In this document: positions 7,845 through 18,200 of the stretch, one piece after another
How the letters are laid out: every line of letters begins with the position of its first letter
How positions within the stretch are numbered: position 1 is the stretch's first letter
Assembly (NCBI GenBank): GCA_031262495.1
Contig: JAISHV010000006.1
Location: 1 to 63,363 of the forward strand
Reading direction: 5' to 3'
DNA length: 63,363 nt
Origin: Ruminococcus sp.
GTDB taxonomy: Bacteria; Bacillota; Clostridia; Oscillospirales; Ruminococcaceae
Translations under genes and position numbers: made by a program
Notes under the pieces: model-generated
What the model saw: the letters and a program-made list of their open reading frames with translations, nothing else
Told to the model about the DNA's origin: nothing
Database searches by the model: none

Positions 7845-10171
7845 TGAAATCAAATGACATTGACAAGCCGAGTTTAAATTTTTGCCGTATATTACAGACC
7901 GTGTTGGAGCGTGTCAGTGCGGACGGCGACGATACATATACATTAACGGTTACTGTTTCGGTTTCGCCGCAGGGCGACGGTCAGTTTACGATAATTTTCA
8001 CTGTATATGAAGACGGAAAAAGCACCGCCATAAATCAGTCGCAGGATTTCGACATGAATGCGGGTACAGTAACAAGCTGTGATGTGGAAATAAGCGGTAT
8101 AAGTCTTAATACGTTCAGTGCGGGCAAGGCATATACGGTTATAACTAACACCTTCTTTGACGGCGGCTCTGATGCAACTGCCGCAGCAGACATAAATACA
8201 ACGGTGTATGCGAATCCTCAAAGCAGTTATAGGAAAGGTTTTATTGATTTTTCTCATGATAAAATCGACAGCGGCGAAAAATATGTGATTAAGCCGAAAT
8301 CGGGAATCGTCATTGAATACACTGATATTTATTCATCCGGCATACGCTTCGGCAGAGGATTTTCGATTGAAGTTCCACAGGATGACGATGCCTACGAGCT
8401 TGTCTGCACGCCCTACAACATAAAAAAGCAGTCCGAAACATCGTATGCCCCCAAAGAACAGATATCGCTTGCCGGCTCTTTGACGACTGAGGTTATCACT
8501 GCTTCACCCGAAATAACCGGAATAACGAAACCGGCGGCGGGGAAAATCCGTGTTACATTTAAATTGCCGGATTTCTACGCTCTACCGACTGAGAATTTCA
8601 AATCGCTTATCGCTTTCGGGCAAAGAGATGAAATTTTTAATGATTACTCGGGAATGACAGCTTGTACTATTGTAACCTCTCCCGCAAAAACAGATGACGA
8701 CACGCTTTATTATTCTGAAATAGATATGCCCGAATTGCCGGAAGCTTTCGGCGGCAACTATCTCTTTTTGTTTATAAAAACACAGGTGGCGGCAACAAGC
8801 TTTACCGGCACTTTTATCTATGCTTACAGCAGCACAAAAAACACCGTTTGTATAGAAGAAATTATCGCGAAAACAGATTGGACATTCAGCGATGCCAAAG
8901 CTAATCTTACTGCAATTTTAAGCTATAACTGCCAAGAGGCTCATACCTTTGATTTTGATAAAATCGTATCTGTAGATGATATTTACAGCTTTTTAGAAAG
9001 CGGCGAAAAGCTGAAAGTTACACCTAAATTCAAAGATAAGAGCGGTTTCGCGATAAGTTGTGACGGCTTTGAAAGAGGATATTATCCCTATCTCGGGACG
9101 CTCATACATTTGAATTCATCGGCAGAAATAAACGGGAACACGGTCTATACTTTTAACAACACCGACAAATGGTACAAAGACATATCGGCTGATATTACGG
9201 TGCAGATTGCCGGGAAAGTTACGGTTGCGTATGCAAAAGCAACAAAAACCACAACCGTTACAGTCGTAAATAAAACCGATACGCCCGCCGAAGAAGGGGA
9301 GAATCCTGCGGCGATAAAAACGGCTGAATTTGTGACATTCTTAAATGATTTGACCAATGGGAAAATAACCCCGCTCGGGTTTTATAAACTTCGCGAGATA
9401 GTTTCGCGTTCGGCGGCGTTTGATTTTAATACCGACGGTGATTTTATAGCACTGGGTTTAGATAAAGGCAGAATTCAGATAGCAGATCAGGGTTACTGTA
9501 CTGCCGATCTCCTGCCGGGATTTATTCTCGGAGTTCAGACCGCCGATATGGTGTTTCAGTCTTACCCTACGGAGAATCTTTTTCAAGGCTTTACACCGTC
9601 TTTTAAATCTGAATATTACATTACGGCGGAAAGCGATGACAGCGGTATGGTAACGCTTGTTTTAGACAAAAACCTTCGCAAAACAGTTCAGCTTTGGGGA
9701 GCCGGCAATACAGATAAAACCGTGCTCGGCGGTGATATTGATTTCTTCAAAAGCGAACTGCTCAAAAGCTATGCAAAAATAACCGCTCCTAAAAGCGTTT
9801 TGGAAAGCAACGTATTTACTTCCGCTAAGCTATCCACGCTTAACTATATGTGCATAATTTTTTCAGACGACTATGGGGAGCTGTTATCGAATCTCACGAT
9901 TGATACCGCCGCACAGGGCGTTCTCACTTTCCGTGTGAGGGCGGCAGTAACAACAAATCTTCGTGTGAATTTCTGCGGTGAGCCGCTCACCGTTCCGGCA
10001 GGAACCACCCTCTCCGATATTGCACATAGTTATGGTATCAGTCAGTCGGGGCTTAACACCCTCCGCTTTTATCGCAGGGACGCACAAGGGTTTCTCTGCC
10101 GTGTATACGCAGACCTCACACAATGTGCGAATATACAGCTTTTGCCCGGAGATGTAATTAAGTATGAATGA
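7841..10171 (+). CDS. 776-aa beta-rich protein with C-terminal LysM-like domain
   Basis: Second gene of the operon; the ATG overlaps the upstream stop by 4 bp and follows AAGGGAGG. It has no signal peptide or membrane segment. The body (residues ~1-700) is strand-rich with spaced blocks resembling fibronectin-III-like sandwiches. The last ~60 residues read as a LysM-like module: VPAGTTLSDIAHSYGIS, an intervening helix, then LLPGDVIKYE at the very end. LysM modules bind peptidoglycan or act as structural joints in phage tails and contractile injection systems. Overall function unknown. Confidence 0.65.
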   Translation: MMKSNDIDKPSLNFCRILQTVLERVSADGDDTYTLTVTVSVSPQGDGQFTIIFTVYEDGKSTAINQSQDFDMNAGTVTSCDVEISGISLNTFSAGKAYTVITNTFFDGGSDATAAADINTTVYANPQSSYRKGFIDFSHDKIDSGEKYVIKPKSGIVIEYTDIYSSGIRFGRGFSIEVPQDDDAYELVCTPYNIKKQSETSYAPKEQISLAGSLTTEVITASPEITGITKPAAGKIRVTFKLPDFYALPTENFKSLIAFGQRDEIFNDYSGMTACTIVTSPAKTDDDTLYYSEIDMPELPEAFGGNYLFLFIKTQVAATSFTGTFIYAYSSTKNTVCIEEIIAKTDWTFSDAKANLTAILSYNCQEAHTFDFDKIVSVDDIYSFLESGEKLKVTPKFKDKSGFAISCDGFERGYYPYLGTLIHLNSSAEINGNTVYTFNNTDKWYKDISADITVQIAGKVTVAYAKATKTTTVTVVNKTDTPAEEGENPAAIKTAEFVTFLNDLTNGKITPLGFYKLREIVSRSAAFDFNTDGDFIALGLDKGRIQIADQGYCTADLLPGFILGVQTADMVFQSYPTENLFQGFTPSFKSEYYITAESDDSGMVTLVLDKNLRKTVQLWGAGNTDKTVLGGDIDFFKSELLKSYAKITAPKSVLESNVFTSAKLSTLNYMCIIFSDDYGELLSNLTIDTAAQGVLTFRVRAAVTTNLRVNFCGEPLTVPAGTTLSDIAHSYGISQSGLNTLRFYRRDAQGFLCRVYADLTQCANIQLLPGDVIKYE

Positions 10172-13139
10172 TACGACATTTTCTAAAATTGACAGCGGTG
10201 TCTATTACGCCGTAGCCTTTAAAGCATATTTTTTCAGCGGCAAAATGACTGCCGATACTATTACCTTTGCGGATAGTTTTAAAGCCGACGGATTCTATCT
10301 TTTTTGTGATGAAGATTACGGCACGAACATTCCGCTTGATATTAAACGCGAAGCGAAAGCGTATTTTTCGCGTTCGGGCTATCCTCACGGTATAATTTAC
10401 TACGGAAACGGTATCAGAGGAATTTTCATTGATGCGTCTTATGAAATAAAGCATCAGGCGGGATTTGGTTTCCCACCGTATCTGTTTTATTTCTCCGGTA
10501 AAATAACTGCCGCACCGGATAAAATCGCTTTCAAAGCCGACTCCTGTAAGTTTTACTGTGAAGACAAGAACGTAGTCTCAACAGGCAGTGCGGATATAAA
10601 TTCGGACGGAATCGCTTTTTTTGCGGCATTTTCCGGCGTATTTTCCGATTTGGGTGCGGGAATGTACTATACTGCCGAGGGGGAAGAACGCCGTCTCGGC
10701 TTTTTGCGAACCTTTTATTCGGATGTTTTTAATGATAATTTCAGCGGAAATCTGCATTTTCATATCTGTCCGCAAAGTGTTCTTGATGCGGCAAAAAGCT
10801 ACATTGAAGTTTTGCCTGCTAATGCGGTTTTCACAAGTGCTTCACGTTTTGTATCACCCGGCGGCAGAAGCATTACACTTTCAAACACCGCAGGCGATAT
10901 GCGGCTGTGTTTTGAAAAAAAACTCTCGTGCCGCTGTTTGGAGGAGCTTTCTGAAAAGCCTTTCACTTATTACTTAGGGTTTTCGGGCAGTTTTACCATT
11001 CCCGAAAATGAAGACTTTTTATGCGGAAACTTTGCCGCAGAGTTTGTTAAGGTGAAGTCCGGCTTCAATGTAAAATTCATACCCGGTTATCACGCTAATC
11101 TTGAAAACACCCCCGCCGGAGCAGAAGCAAAGTGGGACAAGGCTACTACCGCCGCTTATATTGATTTCGGGGGAAGTGAATATTACTGTCAGTCCCGCGA
11201 AACCCCGTTTTTTACGCCGCAAACAAGTGAAACGGGAATACTTGACTTTTGCCCGCTGAAACTTTCTGACATCGCAGAGAATAGAGCAGTCCCCATTATA
11301 CCCATGCAAAAACTTACCGAAACAGGCGGAATCAAACCTAAAACCGATGATCCTGATGATATTTTAAAAGCACAAAAAACAGAGGAAGCGTTCTTAAAAT
11401 CCTTTGCGGAAGCGGTATATTTTCGCAGAAACAGTATATTTACTAACGTCCCCGCATTGCAAAACGTAAAAAAAAACGAAGCTGACACACTTGCAGTAAA
11501 TTCAAACGGCGCAGTTGTAACCGTTTCGGGGAGCGGCATTACCGAAATGATAATTGCCGCACGTACTGATAAAACACCGATTAAACTGATTAATATTGAT
11601 GATTCACTCCGCAAAGAAATTCAGGCAATAAATCCGAAAATCATCTTTAAAAAGCCGGGGTCTGATTACAGCCGCTACTTCGATACTGCACCGGGAAGTT
11701 ATCTTCTCAAATACGGGGATTGCGGCGAATGGCAGTTTGATTTTGCACCCGATAAATGGCGTGACGACACCGTTATCTTTATAAAATACGGAAACGATGT
11801 CAGTGTTGCAGAATTCTTAAAAGACGATGATGTATTTAACACGGCAATGTCAAAATGCTATGATGAGAATAACAATCTTCTGCCGCAGTATGAAAATTTC
11901 ATGAAAACGGTAAATAACGCTGATTTTACAGGGATATTGATACTGAACTGTCCGTTTTCATTTGACGATACCGTTTGTAAAAACGCCAATATAGTCCGCG
12001 TTATTGACAGTTACAGCGGTGATAAATATGCCCACAGCGTTATTATCTCCGCAAGCAAGCTTGAATTTGAGGGCGGCATCCCGACAATCGAAAAATCGTC
12101 TGTTGACATTGCGGTAGATCTCTTTACCGATTCGCAGGCACAGTTATCCTATACGGGTACCGCCGCACCTGACATTTCATTTGTTACAACCGGCATAAAG
12201 CTTATCATAAACGACGGTGAAATCGTCTCTCTCGAAACCCGCTCCGAACTGACACTGAATCGCATTTTCAGTGCTTACGTATCAAAAAACGGGAGCGGCG
12301 GGCAGTCAATGCTCATTGACGGCAAACTCCAAAACAATAACAATTCATTCGTATTTTCGCTCCGCGAAGCGGTAACATACGCCTTTTCGGCAAGTGTTTT
12401 GACGTATATGCGCTTTACGGCGATAACAATGCCCTCCGCTGATTTTTATCTCTCTGGGGAACTTGCTTTTGAAGATTACAGTGCAGACGGCGGATTTGAC
12501 ATATTCGGATACGGAGATGTTTCAGGCGGCGGTAGCGGCAGTTTCCCGCTGATATTTTCACAAATGAAATTTAAATACGCCGAAGCGGATAATAGTTATA
12601 CAGCACTCTATTCCGAAATATCGCTTAAGGGCTCAGAACCCCGAGCAGACTCTTTCCCGAAACTTTTCCCTGCCCGTCCGGATAGTTTATACTGTGAAAA
12701 TAATAAAAAGCCGCTTGACAGGGGACTTATCCCTGTTTTAACCGATTCGGTGCGTCAGGCGGCGGCGGATGATTTTGTGCTCCCTTGGTACGGACTGCGG
12801 TTTCCGATTGTTTTCGGGGATTTCGGAGATATTGCGGATTCGCTCGGGCTTGCCGCTTCGCTTCACCTTTGCTTTTCCGGAAACAATTTCTTCGCCGGCT
12901 TAAAACCCCCGGACGGCTTCTTCGGCGGCGGACTTTCGTCTTCGGCACTTATGAACTTTTCCGCGAAAACTATATCACTTAAAAAACAGGACGGCACTTT
13001 CATATTCACATTTAACGGTTTGGCTGTGAAAATCCTCAAACAAACCTTCCCGTCCGACCAAAGTGTCGGCTTGCAGATAACATCAAATGAGAGCGGCAAA
13101 CCCGGCTGGAGTCTTTCTTATGACGATGAAAAGGGGTGA
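10164..13139 (+). CDS. 991-aa unknown protein of the giant-protein operon
   Basis: Third gene, overlapping the second by 8 bp. The product is soluble, without signal peptide or transmembrane helices, rich in aromatic residues and alternating hydrophobic strands. The first ~100 residues contain a compact segment (FYLFCDEDYGTNIPLDIK ... YPHGIIYYGNGIRGIFIDAS) that may be a separate domain. A central part around residues 380-650 is more helical and polar, and the C-terminal third is again strand-rich with Gly/Ser-rich turns. No catalytic motif is visible. It resembles the N-terminal half of the 2898-aa protein in composition, suggesting relatedness or co-assembly. Confidence 0.6.
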   Translation: MNDTTFSKIDSGVYYAVAFKAYFFSGKMTADTITFADSFKADGFYLFCDEDYGTNIPLDIKREAKAYFSRSGYPHGIIYYGNGIRGIFIDASYEIKHQAGFGFPPYLFYFSGKITAAPDKIAFKADSCKFYCEDKNVVSTGSADINSDGIAFFAAFSGVFSDLGAGMYYTAEGEERRLGFLRTFYSDVFNDNFSGNLHFHICPQSVLDAAKSYIEVLPANAVFTSASRFVSPGGRSITLSNTAGDMRLCFEKKLSCRCLEELSEKPFTYYLGFSGSFTIPENEDFLCGNFAAEFVKVKSGFNVKFIPGYHANLENTPAGAEAKWDKATTAAYIDFGGSEYYCQSRETPFFTPQTSETGILDFCPLKLSDIAENRAVPIIPMQKLTETGGIKPKTDDPDDILKAQKTEEAFLKSFAEAVYFRRNSIFTNVPALQNVKKNEADTLAVNSNGAVVTVSGSGITEMIIAARTDKTPIKLINIDDSLRKEIQAINPKIIFKKPGSDYSRYFDTAPGSYLLKYGDCGEWQFDFAPDKWRDDTVIFIKYGNDVSVAEFLKDDDVFNTAMSKCYDENNNLLPQYENFMKTVNNADFTGILILNCPFSFDDTVCKNANIVRVIDSYSGDKYAHSVIISASKLEFEGGIPTIEKSSVDIAVDLFTDSQAQLSYTGTAAPDISFVTTGIKLIINDGEIVSLETRSELTLNRIFSAYVSKNGSGGQSMLIDGKLQNNNNSFVFSLREAVTYAFSASVLTYMRFTAITMPSADFYLSGELAFEDYSADGGFDIFGYGDVSGGGSGSFPLIFSQMKFKYAEADNSYTALYSEISLKGSEPRADSFPKLFPARPDSLYCENNKKPLDRGLIPVLTDSVRQAAADDFVLPWYGLRFPIVFGDFGDIADSLGLAASLHLCFSGNNFFAGLKPPDGFFGGGLSSSALMNFSAKTISLKKQDGTFIFTFNGLAVKILKQTFPSDQSVGLQITSNESGKPGWSLSYDDEKG

Positions 13140-15259
13140 ATGGTGTGGCATATATAGGAGAACCTATTGCTTATAAAACATATATACTAAACGTCGGGCA
13201 GGGGCTTTGTAACCTCGTTTGCGGCTATGGGTGCAGTAGGCGGGAAATTCCTAATTCACTTTTAACTTTTTTAATGCTGTGCGATTGCGGGAATCAGCAT
13301 AGCAGTACTAATGAGGTATACACGCAAAAATCTCTGCAATATTTAATTAATCGCATGAAGGAACGCGCAAATAACGAACAAAAGTTCATCAAAGACGGCA
13401 AAAAAAGCTATACGGACTATTTAGAATACTCAGATCCTCCTGAAATGAAAAATTTCACCGATACTTACAAGGGATATATTGATATTTTTACTATATCGCA
13501 TTTTGACATTGATCATTATGGATTGTTTTTAAATTGCATTTATAAAAATAGCAAATTCGTGTTAAACAAAGAAGATTGGTCATCAAAAAAAGAAGCACAT
13601 TCCTTAGAGTGCACTGATTATTACTATTATAATTGGGCAACACCTATAAACTGCAAAAACTCCACAACTTTTAAATATTTACACAATTCAAAAAGGAGTG
13701 TGTATTCAGTAGGAGCTATTCTTTATGATACCAAATCATCCGCAAAACAAATCTTTCACCAACGGAAACATTTTAATCTATGTTCAACTTACAGAAGCAA
13801 TGCAAAAAATGAATTTGAATTGAATATAACGAGTTTTTACGATGATAATGATGATGACTGTGAGTTTAAAGTAAAAATTTCCGTGCAGTCAAACGAAAGA
13901 TTTGAATTGAATATAACGCAATTATCATTTGAATTTTTAATCATTGATGGTTTTAAAACCATATTAAAGGTCGAATTACAACAACAAGACAAAAGTTTAG
14001 TATTGCAAAAAGTATCATATTTAAATAAAGATGATAAAAAGGTAATAAAACTAACGAATCTAACCCGCATAAAATTACCTGTTTCATATAACTCTCTTTA
14101 TGATCTGGGAATGGATATAAAGAATGTTTTAACACAGATGTATGATATAGTATTTGATAGCTTGGAAATTAAAAAACTTATGGACAGCGACCATATGTTT
14201 AGTATAAAATTTCAAATCGGGAAATTTAACTTTTACGACCCTGCTATCGAATCATTCATTCAAATTTTTCCCTATCGTTATACATATGAAGATATGTCGG
14301 GGATTATCCCCTTAATCTGCAACACCGCTTACGGTGACTTAGATACGGGAATTTTACTTATACGATTTCCTGCCGGTCCGCCTCCGACTGATTTAAATAA
14401 TATAGATTACCCGGGAACTTTCGGCTTACATGATGTTTATTTTCCTTCGGTCGGACAAATTCACTTCCCGAGCTTTTTTGTCGCCAATCATATAGCGGAA
14501 CAAGATAAGAAAATTCAGTTGTTACGATGCGAACATTTATTCATTATTAACCCGCCGGAGTATATATTAGAAAATGAATGGAGACAAATACAGGTTCATG
14601 CAGGCGATACCGGCGATGCGTCACATAAAAATCTTTTTTCACAAATTGTCACAATTGAACACGGTGCATATATAACCTTGCCGGGAGATGCAACAGCACA
14701 CACTATGTTTTGGCAAACACAGAACAGACATATAGACTCAAGCGTAATGCTGTGCGCGCCTCATCATGGTTCTGACAGTTCCTCTATGGGTTATATAGAA
14801 AATCAGAAAAACAAATTTGAAGTATTAAAAGCATACCTTGTTGCTATCAATCCTCAATACCACATTATTTGTACGCAGAAAGGAATTAAATTCGGTCCTA
14901 CAGGCTTGCCGAATGAAAATTATTTTAATATTTCTTTTAGAAATATGAAGTCCGAAACATCTATAAGCCATACAATATATTATTTTAACAGAAGTGCCCG
15001 GGGAAAAGACAAAAGATATTATGAGTCTAAATTTACGAAGAAAAACCTTTTCACTACATACGGACAAGTTGAAATTAATAATAAAAAATCATTTGCATAT
15101 TTTTCTTTTATGCTTGAATCAAGCGGTTATTTTCATACATATTACTCAGAAGATTTATCGGCACCTATTAAGCCTAAACCCGCATTAATTGTAAAACCCA
15201 AGCCTATCCCCCCTAAACCCTTCAAATTTGAACACAACGGAGATTCCCTATGGAAATAA
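13136..15259 (+). CDS. Soluble ComEC-like metallo-beta-lactamase-fold hydrolase
   Basis: 707 aa, fourth gene. The GTG at 13136 overlaps the previous stop by 4 bp; a second GTG at 13145 has better spacing from AAGGGG and may be the real start. ComEC/Rec2-type MBL signatures are present: VGQG (20-23), LCDCG (48-52), the metal motif H122-F-D-I-D126-H127, LPGDA (about 516-520) and PHHGSDSS (about 542-549). A ~350-residue insert separates the first two motifs from the last two. Unlike ComEC there is no membrane channel. By eye the gene is clearly more AT-rich than its neighbours. It may cut nucleic acid or another phosphoester, or process the partner proteins. Confidence 0.75.
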   Translation: MNGVAYIGEPIAYKTYILNVGQGLCNLVCGYGCSRREIPNSLLTFLMLCDCGNQHSSTNEVYTQKSLQYLINRMKERANNEQKFIKDGKKSYTDYLEYSDPPEMKNFTDTYKGYIDIFTISHFDIDHYGLFLNCIYKNSKFVLNKEDWSSKKEAHSLECTDYYYYNWATPINCKNSTTFKYLHNSKRSVYSVGAILYDTKSSAKQIFHQRKHFNLCSTYRSNAKNEFELNITSFYDDNDDDCEFKVKISVQSNERFELNITQLSFEFLIIDGFKTILKVELQQQDKSLVLQKVSYLNKDDKKVIKLTNLTRIKLPVSYNSLYDLGMDIKNVLTQMYDIVFDSLEIKKLMDSDHMFSIKFQIGKFNFYDPAIESFIQIFPYRYTYEDMSGIIPLICNTAYGDLDTGILLIRFPAGPPPTDLNNIDYPGTFGLHDVYFPSVGQIHFPSFFVANHIAEQDKKIQLLRCEHLFIINPPEYILENEWRQIQVHAGDTGDASHKNLFSQIVTIEHGAYITLPGDATAHTMFWQTQNRHIDSSVMLCAPHHGSDSSSMGYIENQKNKFEVLKAYLVAINPQYHIICTQKGIKFGPTGLPNENYFNISFRNMKSETSISHTIYYFNRSARGKDKRYYESKFTKKNLFTTYGQVEINNKKSFAYFSFMLESSGYFHTYYSEDLSAPIKPKPALIVKPKPIPPKPFKFEHNGDSLWK

Positions 15260-18200
15260 AAGAGCTTTTTCAAACGATAAAGAACGAAATCTCCGCCGGC
15301 ACTTTAATTCTTACCGATGATGAGAACACGGCAAGGGTATTTTCGGGGTTTGTGTGGCAATGTGCTAAGTGGGATTTTCCGCTTAAAAATGCACAGATAA
15401 TTTTTGACGGTATTATTATCGGGCTGACCGGCACGGCGGAATTTCCGCCGCTGTCGGGGGAATTTGTATTTGCGGGGCAGATTATTAAAAACAACCGAAA
15501 AATCAACGATGATGATCCCGAATTTTTATTCTCAATGTCAGCGGCGGCAAAAACAAACGGCAAAGCAGGGGACTTTTTCGGATATATCTCTCCGCTTCTT
15601 GTGCGAAATGATGACGATAATACTGTTTTAGAGTACAGGGACGTTTTGGGCGATACGGAAATATCTGATTTTGTGCTCACATATACGGATGCAGAAGACT
15701 TTGCGGAGGATAATTTCAGCTTCAAATTCAGCTGTAAAATGAAGCTTTCCGGTGAAAAATATTTTAACAGTGATAATTTCTGGAAGATAATAAAGGCGGC
15801 TTCGGGTAATAGTTTAACATCTTCTGCGGCATTTGAAAGCGAAGGGCGCATTTCGTTTTTACAGTCGGGCGGCTCGCTCTCATTTTATGCAAAAATCACA
15901 CTCGGTAGTATAAATTTAGATCGCTATTTTACCGGTAAAACCGTTCCGAAAAACGTTACTGCCTTTTTACACATACAAAATACAGCGGACGGCAGCGAGA
16001 CGGCGGCGGTTTCGGGCGGGCTCACGCTTTCGCTTCTTATAAACGGCAAAGAAAAAGAATTTACACTTGCGTCAAACATACTTTCGGGTGAACATTATCT
16101 TAATTTTTCTGCCGGTTTCAAAAATGAAGGGTTAACATTTTCAGACGGCATAGACTTCCTTGGAAGTCTTTTTGCCGTGAGTGAAAATGCTTCAAAATAT
16201 CTGCATATCCCGCCGGACAGTTTCATAAACAAAATCGCTTTGAAGTCGCTTACACTGGGCTATCGGCTTGACGAAATGAAATTCAACCTATGGGCGGCGG
16301 GATGCAGAGTGGGACTGAATTCGCCTTGGACTTTCCCCATCGCTCAAATAGTATGCAAACGCCTTGATATAGATTTTATGGGACAATGGGCATCAATCGG
16401 TCAGCTTATAACCGGAGATATTTCTGCCGAATTTGAAATCACTTTGAGCGCAGTGCACACGCTTACATTTTCGGCGGAGGCTTCGCTTCCCGATCTTGAA
16501 TTTACGGGAAGTATTCAGCTTTTAAAAGACGAAGATAAAAAGCTTTCCACTGTTTTAGGTACAGACGCCGCCGCTTCGCTCCCGGTCAGTATTTCATTAC
16601 AGGACAGTACAAATGAAAATGAAATAGCAAGAATTGATGTGATTGCAGGCTTCACTGCACGATATCTGTCTCTGAGTGCGGAAGTAAACAACGTTTTTTC
16701 ATTCGGCTTCGGCGGCGGTACGCTCACATTCGGTCTTGAAAACGTTTCGGCAGGAGCGGAATTCTCACAAACTGGCAATACCTTTTCGCTCTCGGGGATT
16801 TTTTCGCTGAGCCTTTCGGAAGACGATGCTAAAAAGCTGACCCTTGCGGTAACTGCTATATGCCGCACTATTTCATCAAATGTCAACGTAGCACTTTTAT
16901 GGGATTTCAGCGGCAATCTCAAAAATCCCGACAACATAACCTTCGGCGATATTATCTCAAAACTTATCGGCGGGGCTGCAAAGGGCGGCAACTTTGATTT
17001 TGCACTTACGAATTTTTCAATTCGGTATCAATACCAAAAAGAACGTGATATAAACCCTTTGGCGTTAACCGCTGAATTTGCAGGGGAGTGGGATTTAAGT
17101 TTTTTATCAACGGAACTGACACTTGAAAACGGCGGTCAGATTGCCTTTTCCACAGCGGAAAACGGCAATATAACCGCCGCCGCAATGCTATATTTTAAGA
17201 ATAATATATTCGATCTGACGGCTTTAGCACAGTATGCAAAAACAGAACTGAAAACTGCTTTTTCCTATATTTTCGAGCTTACTTTCGGCGGAAAGGGTCT
17301 TCGTGCCGGATATTACTCTGAAACCTTTGCCGAAAAAGAAAACAAATACTTAAAAGGCAGCCTCGTGAATATAACCCTCGGGGATCTTGCGGATATGTTT
17401 ATAAAGCTCATTAACCCGAATTTCAAAGCCGGGAATCTCCCTGCGCCGCTTGATTCGCTTTATAAAATCGACTTATCAAAAATTATTTTCACCTATAATC
17501 TCACCGACAAAGCGGTAAGTGCAGACTTAGAAGTTAATCTGAATCTGCTTATAGTAACGGTAAATTCTGTAGGGCTTTCGTATAATATTAAAGACGGCAG
17601 CGACGTTAATTTTACGCTGAAATACACCCAAATCGGCGATGGGGAAAATGCCGGTGAAGAAACTTCTTGGGGGCTTATAAACGGCAGACCGCCGTCTTTT
17701 GGCGGTGCAGATGAAAAAACGCCGTTCAAGCTGAATTTCCTTATTATCGCGGAGCGGTTTAACACAGCCGATGAAGCTTTCTCCGAACAAAAAGCTGTTT
17801 CAATTTCGTCCGTGTTTGATGCGCTTGAAACTGACAAAACCTTGTCAAAATATGATACCGATATTCATTTTGTATTATGCGCGGATTTTACTATTGCAGA
17901 AGATTTCAGTTGCAAGCTTGCCGTTATTGACCCGAATATCTACGGTGCGCGGATCACAATTTCGGAAAATGCAGAAAACAGCTTGTTAAAAACATTTGCC
18001 GGATTTTTCGCTGAATTTTTCTATAAACGCATTTCCGATAAACTCGGCGTGTTAAAAGTTTCGGTGATGATGCCGACTGCTTTCCGAAAATTTATTTTAG
18101 GTCCTGTCACGGTAACTCTCGGGCTTTTACAGGGAGAAATTTATACCGACGGCGGCTTTACAGTAGACCTCGGATTCCCTCACGGCGGGGATTTCACAAA

